Positions 55,752-64,000 of a stretch of DNA of 64,000 nt are shown here, piece after piece. The stretch covers positions 174,873,266 through 174,937,265 of the forward strand of contig OY986435.1 of the NCBI GenBank assembly GCA_963920525.1. Direction: 5' to 3'. The position numbers and the translations under genes were made by a program. The stretch's first letter is position 1. Each line of letters begins with the position of its first letter. The notes beneath the pieces were generated by a model that searched no databases, was not told the origin of the DNA, and saw only the letters and a program-made list of their open reading frames with translations. The stretch is from Dichetophora obliterata (Eukaryota; Arthropoda; Insecta; Diptera; Sciomyzidae).

Positions 55752-58180
55752 CAAACACATATGCCTGTCCAGGCCCCTATACGTTTTTATGCATTTGTAT
55801 GGCAAAAAGGGTACCGTAAATTTGAACTGCTAAGTATGCTCGTTTATTATTTTTGTCTTTAGACTTTATTTTTGATTTGTTGATATATGTAGCTACCTAA
55901 ATATAAACAAATTTAATTCATTTTGTGGAATGCATGAAAAATAAGTACAATCAACTTAAAATGTTGTTGGCACACAGGATTAGTGCATTTGGTGCAGTAA
56001 AAACGTGTCTTCCTACGCAGCTTTTTGTCTTGCGTGGCACAAATTCTGCAATCTTTTCTGGAATTCAGTGTACTAGGGCCGCTTTGTTGGTTAAGCAGCA
56101 TGTTGCTGGGAATACTCAACGCCCTTCCAAAGAAAGACTCAATGGCCAAACGGGTTGAATATTGTCCCAAAATATGGTTGTTGTTCATGCGATTTTCAGT
56201 ATTAGCAAGCACCAATTGTTTACTCAGCGTGTTCAAGAACATTCGTCGCTTCTCTTTTCTGGTTCCTTATGTATTTTCATTGCATATGATGTAAGCGGCT
56301 AATCCCATGACGTATATCATGTTGCAAAAAACCGGTTTTTTTGCTACGCCTTCAACTTTCTCGGTGTAGTGTACAGTGGATAGTAGATTTACTGCTTTGT
56401 TCTTCTTTGGAACGTAGCTGCACAGTGATACAAGATTATCATAGAAACCGAACACATGTAAGCACTGGCCGTTTGCTGTCTTTTTTCACTTCTTTGGGAA
56501 GACACCTTTTGTTGAATCTAATGGTGCCAACGTATGCTAGTCCAATCGACGAAAGACTTTTAACTGCGTCAAATGTTGTAAAGAAGTTTTAAGCAATCAT
56601 AGTTCTGCCGCTATTATCGTATTGATTAGCCAAACTCATGAGCACATTTTTGCCTTGGTTTGTCTCTCGTTGTTCTCCCTCTTTACCAGTGTAAAGTTTT
56701 CCTTACAACGGATATTTGGTTTTCGCATCGCATGCCCACCATACTTTTATGCCATACTTTGCGGGCTTTGATGGGATGTATTGCGTGAACTTTGTGCGCC
56801 CACGTTATGGAAATACAATAGCTGCTCATCGATGGTTACACTTTCGTATGGTTCAAAATTACTGGCAAGGTTGTTATTCAAGAAGTTCCATATGTCGCGA
56901 ATGGGAGCAGCTTTGTCGGTTTGTTGACGAAATGCGCGCGTACGACTATCGTCAAATCGAATACAGCGCATCAAAGTCACAAATCGTGTATATGACATGG
57001 CTGCACGGAATATTGGAAGTGCATCAGTTTGCCACATCAATCTTGAGAGCTGCATAGTATTATGACTGACACCAAAAGCCAATAGTATCCCAATAAAAGC
57101 GTCAAGCTCAACACTTGTCATATCAACCCATACTCGTGGTGTGCAGTTTGCATGTTCTGCGTTCCATTTGCGTGTAACTTTTTCTCCATATAGATTTGTT
57201 TGTGTTACGATGATGAACGTAATATTCGGTCAAAAGAAAAGCTTTAATACCACAAGCGGAGTGGTCAGGTTTGTTTTTGGTCCACCTCTAAAACGCATGA
57301 TGTTGTGCTGGCGGAATCTCACTGTAGCGGGTTCAGCTGTACTCCACTTGGTACCATCTTTTCCAAGCAAAAAACCGTCTGCAGCTTAAGTTGGTGCATT
57401 CTCACTTTATTCTTCGGATTCTTCATCGCTGTCGAATATTTCATTTGTTTCAATTTTCAATTCATATTCAATGTCCAAGGCGTCATCTTCCGGCGCGAAA
57501 TCTGTGTTTTCACCGCTTTGGTCTTCAAATTAATCTAGTTCTTCGTCTGCTTCTGTGTGAAGTGCAAGCTCACGCTGTAACGCTGATGATAGTTGTTGTT
57601 GGAAATTATCAGTAAGGCTGCCTGTACGCAAGCGCGTATTGTACACAAATTCTAAATCCTCTGCCATAATAATAGTAATAATTTCACTTTAGTTTCCGCA
57701 CAAAAAATTTATATTTCGGACTGTCAATGTTGTATGCTCAGCATTCAATAATGAACTAACTCAACTCAACACCAAAATCACAAACGAAAAAAAGAAATAA
57801 AAGAAAAATGAACACATAAACTACCTGGAAGCAAACATCTGCATTGAATTAACATAAAAACAACCCAAATTATAAAAAATACCTGGAAACAACATTCTGC
57901 ATTGTATTTGCAGAAAAATAACCCAAAATGTGTATAACAATAATTTATTTCATACAAATTGTATACGGGTCTAGCCAGGCATATGCGTTTGTTCGAAAGG
58001 GAACTTTTTTGCAGTTTTCTTCGTGTTGAAACGATATTTTAGAATTTTTTTTTTAAAAATAGACAGCCAACAATATTTTAGGCAGCTACCGGGAAATACA
58101 GGTTTGTACCTAGACTAAAAGTATGTTTAGTTTCTCAAAAACGAAATATGCCTGACCAGAACCATGTGTTTGTCCAAGGG
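55752..58180 (-). mobile_element. piggyBac-like element, near full length, decayed
   Basis: TTAA lies at 55748-55751 and 58181-58184. The left interior begins CAAACACATATGCCTG. The right end is complementary to CCCTTGGACAAACACATGG, so CAAACACAT is shared but the left has lost its CCC tip. A subterminal copy of the motif (complement of AACAAACGCATATGCCTGG) lies at 57975-57998. The 2429-bp span is close to that of known piggyBac elements. Confidence 0.7.
55915..57666 (-). pseudogene. piggyBac transposase, broken
   Basis: From the ATG at 57666 it opens MAEDLEFVYNTRLR, then an acidic leader with several stops, typical of the piggyBac N-terminus. The frame at 57121-56747 is clear: MTSVELDAFIGILLAFGVSH, PIFRAAMSYTRFVTLMRCIR and FDDSRTRAFRQQTDKAAPIR, then YESVTIDEQLLYF, carrying the first catalytic Asp (TIDEQL). 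Later pieces include MFGFYDNLVSLCSYVPKKNK. The frame at 56242-55913 ends with the cysteine-rich domain, DCRICATQDKKLRRKTRFYC and TKCTNPVCQQH. Multiple stops and frameshifts make it inactive. Confidence 0.82.
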
Positions 58181-58184
58181 TTAA

Positions 58185-58988
58185 GAAGCATTTTTCGTAG
58201 ACACATATATGCACATTTCCGTATTTATTTATTTATCCCCTTTTTCTGGAATAATATCTTAGAGAAAGTTAAATAAAAACTTTAAATTTAACTAATTTTT
58301 GAATTAAGGTTTATTGATTCAAAATTTTCACATTTACTCCATCATAAAAACATTGCAGCATTATATTGTAAAGTATATCCAATGGAAAAACATAGTACTT
58401 TCAATAAAAAAAAATTAAAGAATTTTAAACTTAATGTTCTGACGTTACGACTATGCTATGGAACCCTTTGAAAAATAAATGAACAATATAAAATGTATAC
58501 TGACTGTAAGATAGTCATTAGATAGAGAAAAAATTTTATGAAAAAATCATCGCAGCGTTCCTTTTTTGCAGCAAAGTTACCAATAACTTCGTTAATATTT
58601 ATTTTAATGTCTCTATGTATGTGCAATAATGCGAGTCCATTCAATCGTTATCGTTGCATAGTTGAACGTAACCATGTTTTTAATCGTCGCAGTGTAGAAA
58701 AACTTCGCTCAGCTGTTGCTACACTGATAGGAAGCGTGACAAAGAAAGCAAACGTTTTAGAAATTAGTGGAAAATTGTGTTTATCACAAATAGTAAAAAC
58801 GGTGTTGATATCATTAACCTTAGTTTCGCTCGCCCATTTACACTACCAAATTTGAAGTTCATGAAATAATTGAATTGGAATTAGTTCCTTATTACCGTCA
58901 CAAAATGGAATTATTATCTTAGATATGTTAACACTCATATTGTTTATCTTGTCATTGTTTTGTTTATCAATTTTGTTTTGCAGGATTT
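58185..58988. other. AT-rich DNA with one open frame of unknown meaning
   Basis: A 105-codon frame at 58538-58855 (plus) has a hydrophobic stretch near residues 14-31 (KLPITSLIFILMSLCMC). No domain, no coding context, and repeats on both sides, so it is not called a gene. Confidence 0.3.
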
Positions 58989-58989
58989 C

Positions 58990-59355
58990 AGGTGTAGGTA
59001 AAGTTTTTATGGAGCGATGCGAGAAGAGTAGGATAATTTTGCTTGTAGAATAACATAATCTGTAACCATCTGAAAAAACAAAATATAATTATATGTAAAG
59101 CAAACACTTATGTCGAGGTAGTGACTTCGCCCTTTTTTTAAAAATGAGACTGAAAATAAAATTACAGCTCGTATTCAAACTTGCAGCCATTTTTTAAACA
59201 ATCAACTTTAAAGACACGTTATCTTCTTACAAATAAAAATTTTTAAAAAACTCGAAGTCACTGCCTCAGCGTAACTGTTTACTTTACAAGTATACATATT
59301 TTGTTTTTTTCCTACTCTTCTCGCATCGCTTCATAAAAACGCCACGTACACGGAA
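58990..59355. mobile_element. Small foldback element, about 120-bp arms
   Basis: GTTTTTATGGAGCGATGCGAG with AAGAGTAGGA at 59004-59035 is inverted at 59312-59341. Further inverted matches (TATATGTAAAGCAAACACTT, GTAGTGACTTCG) follow inward. The outer ends read about GTGTAGGTAAAG and a near complement. Confidence 0.65.
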
Positions 59356-59780
59356 ATGACGTCACAAAACACAAAAAAAAACAAACAAAATTTTTTTAAG
59401 TACATTAATAATTGTTGAAATCAATAAAAAAAAACTTTATATCAATATCTCTGATAATTTTTTTTGTAGTATTCTTTCAAAAAACGCCTTCAGAATCGCT
59501 TAGACATTAAAATACCCTTAAGCTGTGGGCACAATTATTTACTTCAAATATAGTATTAAAAAGTTAAGTATTTAAAAGTTCTTGGGGGGTAATTTCCCCT
59601 TTTACTCTCCTTGTATCCGCGTCTGTGTGAACATGTATAAAATTTAAACTTTTGATGAGCGGTAATGTGTTAATAGCGTCAATGTCGACAAAATGACAGC
59701 TGCGGCTGCAACAAAATGATGACCTTTTTCAATTTTAAATCTTTTAAAAACCTTTATTAACATAGGAAAATAAATAAAAC
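59356..59780. other. AT-rich spacer
   Basis: Nothing recognisable. Confidence 0.4.
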
Positions 59781-59788
59781 GTGTACAT

Positions 59789-60438
59789 TAGGGCGTTTCA
59801 CAAAAGACGTTTTTATTGATTTTTCCAACTCTTGAAGCGGAATATTGAAGTTTGTGATTTAAGAGAATTTTGAAATTTTTTTTGGATTTTTTGAATATGG
59901 GTACGGGGTCGCTGAAATCGATTTTATCAAAAAAATGAGGTTATGGAGAAAAATTTTTAATATTAATTTTTGCTGGTGCTTTTTCTTCATAAAACTAAAC
60001 AATTCTCTTCTTAATGATCCGATCCCACGACAAAAAAATGATTGATGTGAAAAATTATTATATTAAGGACCACTTTGATAGTCTTAAAAGTACAAAATTA
60101 TGTTTTTATAGATTTCAAACCTCAATAACTTTAAAAGTTTTCAACATTTTTTCAAGATGAAAAATGCGTTAGAAAGGTCTTTGAATTACCTTTCATTCGG
60201 TATATAGGTTTCTTTTCACTTGCGGGAGAAATTTAAGAAAAAAATTTAAGTTTGAGAAAATTTTTTTTTATTTTTCAAATTTTATAAAAATTAAAAGAAT
60301 TTCATTAAGTTTCGTTCTTGGTTAAGTAAAAAAAAAAAAAAAAATTTAATATACATTGTTTTAATAAAAATATCAAAAATTTAATTCATCAATATATTTT
60401 TATTTCCATACAAAATCAAAAGATATTAAAAAAACAAA
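59789..60438 (+). repeat. Left terminal inverted repeat (650 bp)
   Basis: Complement of 61650-62284. The inner edge is ATTAAAAAAACAAAT, immediately followed by the gene's last informative codons. Confidence 0.88.
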
Positions 60439-61236
60439 TCCCAATGTACGGTAAGGATATCATCAAAAACGTGCGATGCTTTTTCTTCAATACAAATTTC
60501 TTGACGATTTTTTTTTCGGTTTCTCCAAATAGTACTTTTAGAACACGCAATTTTGTTTACATGATACCCTAACGCATAAAGAGTACATTGAATAACTAAG
60601 GACCCACTTCCAGAACTAGTTACTGTTCGATCTAAAGCAGAGCAAACTTCAGATGATTTAAGATTTACTTTGAAATTTGTTTCACTTTCAGGTATTTTAT
60701 AATAAAAGTCATCTGAGGAATCTGATATTTCTGATTCACTTGTCGAATAATGTTCTATCTCCATCATCTCATTTTTGATAGATTTTTTTGATTCTTGATA
60801 ACTCGTTCTTTTAACGTATCCGATATTGAAAATAGCATTGAATTGCTCTATAAAATCATGTCTTTTTTTAATTCCACTTTGATATCTTGAATTTTTGTTT
60901 TTTGAGAGATGAACCCACTCTGAATGCAATTTTTTAATTTTAATAATTATATTATCTTTTTGAATGGATTGAATTTTCGCTTTTTCCCAAATTTGTTTTA
61001 TTTCATCTGCCACTGATGCAGCTCTCATTTGAACGCTATTTTTTGATCCAAACTCAATAGCCTTATAAGCACTATTTTTTTTGAAGGTAACTCATGATCC
61101 GGAATTTTTTCAGTACTTTTACCAAGCAGCCAAAACTGTTTGCGGTACTGTGTTTTTTTAACATCTGTAGAAATTTGTAGAGGAGAATTGTTGCTTAAAT
61201 TTAGAAAACAGTTTTATAAATATTTTACTTACCCAT
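60426..61236 (-). CDS. Transposon gene of unplaced family, 3'-truncated, one frameshift
   Basis: Exon 1 is only ATGG (61236-61233), followed by GTAAGT. A 68-bp intron (61232-61165) ends CTACAG. Exon 2 reads VKKTQYRKQFWLLGKSTEKI, then PDHELPSKK, where an A8 run near 61072-61079 needs one more base. Beyond it runs a 200-codon open frame: NSVQMRAASVADEIKQIWEK, KIKKLHSEWVHLSKNKN, an acidic serine-rich linker, and a helix-turn-helix-like region (SALDRTVTSSG...ALGYHVNKI...SKSTIWRNRKKNR). It ends DDILTVHWD then stops at 60426 inside the TIR. The closing hydrophobic strand plus Asp could be the first catalytic position of an RNase H-like nuclease (inference). Similar uncharacterised proteins recur in arthropod repeats, from memory and unverified. 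Confidence 0.65.
61165..61232 (-). other. Predicted 68-bp intron
   Basis: Donor GGTAAGTAAAA and acceptor TTTCTACAG flank it. Splicing turns ATGG plus ATGTTAAA into an open frame (Met-Asp-Val-Lys). Intron size is normal for a fly. Confidence 0.6.
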
Positions 61237-61649
61237 TCTTTGATTATTTTCTTTATACTTCGTTCACTTGGTTGTTTTAATTAAAGAAACCGTATTTCAA
61301 GCAGCTGAATCTGCAATTTTATTTATTTAATAAGAAATACAATTCAAGACTTAATACTTCTGACACTTGTATTTTATTTTTTTTATAGAATAGGAAAAAG
61401 AAAATGAAAAAGCAATCGCCAATGACATTTACACATTCGGCGTGTTGTGTTGTATTTTTAGGGAGCTTTGTCTTTCAGTATTGCATTTTTTGCGGCGTAA
61501 AACTGTTACCATACTTTTCTCGATTTTGTATAAAATAAAAATGGAATTTTTTGTTGATACATGTTTTCTTCCACATTTAATGTTTTATATATTGTGATTT
61601 TAGATACAAATTTAATTTTTAATTTTAATTTGTTCATTAAATAACATGA

Positions 61650-62284
61650 ATTTGTTTTTTTAATATCTTTTGATTTTGTATGGAAATAAAAATATATTGA
61701 TGAATTGAATTTTTGATATTTTTATTAAAACAATGTATATTAAATGTTTTTTTTTTACTTAACCAAGAACGAAACTTAATGAAATTCTTTTAATTTTTAT
61801 AAAATTTGAAAAATAAAAAAAAATTTTCTCAAACTTAAATTTTTTTCTTATATTTCTCCCGCAAGTGAAAAGAAACCTATATACCGAATGAAAGGTAATT
61901 TAAAGACCTTTCTAACGCATTTTTTATCTTGAAAAAATGTTGAAAACTTTTAAAGTTATTGAGGTTTGAAATCTATAAAAACATAATTTTGTACTTTTAA
62001 GACTATCAAAGTGGTCCTTAATATAATAATTTTTCACATCAATCATTTTTTTGTCGTGGGATCGGATCATTAAGAAGAGAATTGTTTAGTTTTATGAAGA
62101 AAAAGCACCAGCAAAAATTAATATTAAAAATTTTTCTCCATAACCTCATTTTTTTGATAAAATCGATTTCAGCGACCACGTACCCATCTTCAAAAAATCC
62201 AAAAAAATTTTCGAAATTCTCTTAAATCACAAACTTTAATATTCCGCTTCAAGAGTTGGAAATTTTTTTTTTTTAAATGCCCTA
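61650..62284 (-). repeat. Right terminal inverted repeat (635 bp)
   Basis: Complement of 59789-60438. It differs mainly in a longer A/T-run near the tip (62265-62275). Confidence 0.88.
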
Positions 62285-62292
62285 GTGTACAT

Positions 62293-64000
62293 ATTTACTT
62301 CAACTACTTTAAGTATGTAATGATAAGCGCCAACGGCAACCCTCATTCACACACGTAGATTTACATGCTAGCTTACACTACAAAATAGGCTCAGAAGTGA
62401 TGTAAAGTCACGCCCATAACAGATAGCTTACGCGCATGTAACTTTACAAGGTTCACAATGTTTCCGGTCAGTTACATGATAAGATGAGAACCCTTATTAC
62501 AATCATTTTGTTTACAATTCATCTGTAGATTACTTTTATTTCATCAATTTATTTGGAAATTTCACCACGTTCAGTTGATTTCAAAGTAGATATTTTTCTT
62601 AAGTTCAAAAGGATAGAAAGATCATAAGTTAAAAAGACAATAAGTTCTATTGCTGCACCCTGTTCACCTACTGGCATCATCTGCTTTATCCAACTACTCG
62701 AATGCTCATTTTGTCAATATAATTGTTGAACATATAAATTGCAATAAAACAAGCTTCTGAACTTTCCCAAACATTGAACACTGAGGAACATCTTCATGAA
62801 TTGGTGTGGGTAAGAAAAATTGGGTAATACGGCAAACAAACGCACTCTGGAATTCATTGATACACACACATGCAAAGCACTGACACATATTCGATGCTAC
62901 TAAATTCAATTTGAAAATTACGTATACGTCTGGGTGAACGGACAACGGACAAATTGTCCGATGATGATGATTTTGCTGATGCCGATGTTAAGGAAATTCA
63001 ATCACATATTGATACAATGAAGAAGAGTGACCGATTGTGCTGCGACACACACATACGCACGCACACACACATGGCTAACACCGAAAAGGATTAGTTGGCT
63101 GAACTTTGATCAAACATTTAGCGCACAACGAAAAACTCTGCGTCACCTCGTCTAGTTTTGTGGCTGTTGCATGATTGTTTAGTGATCAAAAGGGAGCACG
63201 CCGTTAGATGCATACATTTGTTCAACTGAAAACTAAGCAAAGTAGTTGTTGTTGTTGTTTTGTGGCCAAAGCAACTGCATCTGCAGCAACGGATGCATCG
63301 ATAAACAAATGCATTGGAACCGAAGAACCCACTCTGCGCACACGAATCCCATTTATGTGGCATTCATGTTCAAAGTCGCTCAGTTAGTCGCACGTTCATT
63401 CAATCGTTCACTCGTTCGTTCAACTACCAAATATTTTTCGGTATGTTGTTCAAATGCTGCGACCGTCCGTCCGTTTGAACGTCTATCTGTCTTTTTCCGA
63501 CTGTGTGTCGATTGTCGGTCGTTTGGGCGCCTCTTGCAAATAAACTGGCTTGCTTGCATCTAAATGTGTTGGTAGCAGGCACCAACAGGCAGCAGTAGCA
63601 GCCTCTTGCTTGCATGTTGCTGCACCAAGTCAGCCACCAGTCAGCCAGCCAGTCAACCTACCCAAAAGGCGCAAGCCAGTTGCTTGCGCTGCCACTGAGG
63701 TCGGTAGGGGGCGGTATGAGGTCTGATGTTTTAGTTGTTGTTTTTGTTCGGTGCTGCAACAAGTATTCAGCTTGTTGATGGTGCTGCTGCTGCTTGCTGG
63801 GTGCCTGTTACTCCAACGGAGTTACCAAAAATTTGGCAATTTGTGTGTCGTCATCTGCCGGGCCAACTCAATGTTAATGTCACAATTTTAAATTTGTTCA
63901 CTCTTATTTTTTAATTAGACTTGATTTCAGTTGATTTTCCTAAATTTTTTTTATTTTCAAAATAAAAATTTGGGAACAGTCATGATTTGTTTTTTGACAT
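62293..64000. other. Host-like unique DNA, possibly intron or gene-flanking
   Basis: GC-richer, with CA repeats (63042-63070), GTTGTT and GCTGCTGCT runs (63247, 63781-63795) and CAGCC repeats (63630-63655), all common in fly introns and upstream regions. A plus-strand stretch at 62925-63035 reads TTDKLSDDDDFADADVKEIQ and onward, exon-like in composition, but splice sites and homology are lacking. No gene is called. Confidence 0.45.

Larger units (their letters stand above)
59789..62284 (-). mobile_element. 2.5-kb long-TIR transposon with 8-bp duplication and its own gene
   Basis: GTGTACAT is repeated perfectly at 59781-59788 and 62285-62292. The ends are TAGGGCGTTT and complement of TAGGGCATTT. 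Inverted arms are long: 59789-60438 and 61650-62284, with very high identity. The central 1.2 kb carries a spliced, nearly open gene on the minus strand that is cut off where the left arm begins. An 8-bp duplication and TAGGG ends fit hAT- or P-like elements, but the protein shows no hAT hallmark. Most simply, it is an internally deleted derivative of an autonomous element. Confidence 0.85.

Noticed and set aside
58538..58855. 105-codon frame with a hydrophobic segment as a secreted peptide
   Set aside because: The hydrophobic stretch is not at the N-terminus as a good signal peptide, no cleavage context or homology is seen, and repeats surround it.

Overview
The window reads as intergenic or intronic DNA of an AT-rich, transposon-dense insect genome, most likely a higher fly (Diptera). 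The reasons are the mix of elements (mauritiana-type mariner, Tc1 with long inverted repeats, a copia element primed from the initiator-tRNA half-molecule site, Helitron, piggyBac, hAT, PIF/Harbinger, LINEs, tRNA-derived SINEs) and the triplet-rich host DNA (CAG/GTT/CAA runs) near 45 kb and 63 kb. The species cannot be fixed from the sequence. No host protein-coding gene could be identified with confidence. Nearly every recognisable coding stretch belongs to a mobile element, and most are broken.

Layout. 1-0.9 kb: decayed PIF/Harbinger transposase (minus). 1.1-13 kb: a deep transposon nest. A repeat present as two inverted copies is split on the left by a decayed copia element (1256-7126), which is itself split by a Tc1-type element with an intact transposase (2283-3992). 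A Helitron (7153-11325) sits between the two copies and contains further nested elements. The right copy is split by a mariner with an intact transposase ORF (11473-12863). 17.5-23.1 kb: a TA-flanked composite with CACGG ends that carries long direct repeats, a 748-bp hAT-type element and a decayed LINE. 24-32.2 kb: a 140-bp palindromic MITE, SINEs, a 2.9-kb hAT-type element built on inverted arrays, several foldback elements and a piggyBac-type MITE. 34-41.4 kb: tandem arrays, a 23-G run, nested CACGG-ended elements with a BED-finger remnant, an LTR-element fragment with tandem repeats, and a second 140-bp palindromic MITE. 43.6-49.8 kb: relics of several mariner-related lineages and a LINE tail. 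53.2-59.4 kb: foldback repeats, a decayed LINE and a near full-length but broken piggyBac. 59.8-62.3 kb: a 2.5-kb element with about 640-bp terminal inverted repeats, a perfect 8-bp target duplication and a spliced, nearly open gene of a family I cannot place. 62.3-64 kb: host-like unique DNA.

The genes do not form a pathway. Two transposases (Tc1 at 2555-3592 and mariner at 11490-12533) keep full ORFs with all three catalytic residues. The other elements record successive insertions, and several can be dated relative to one another because removing the insert restores a second, uninterrupted repeat copy in this same window.
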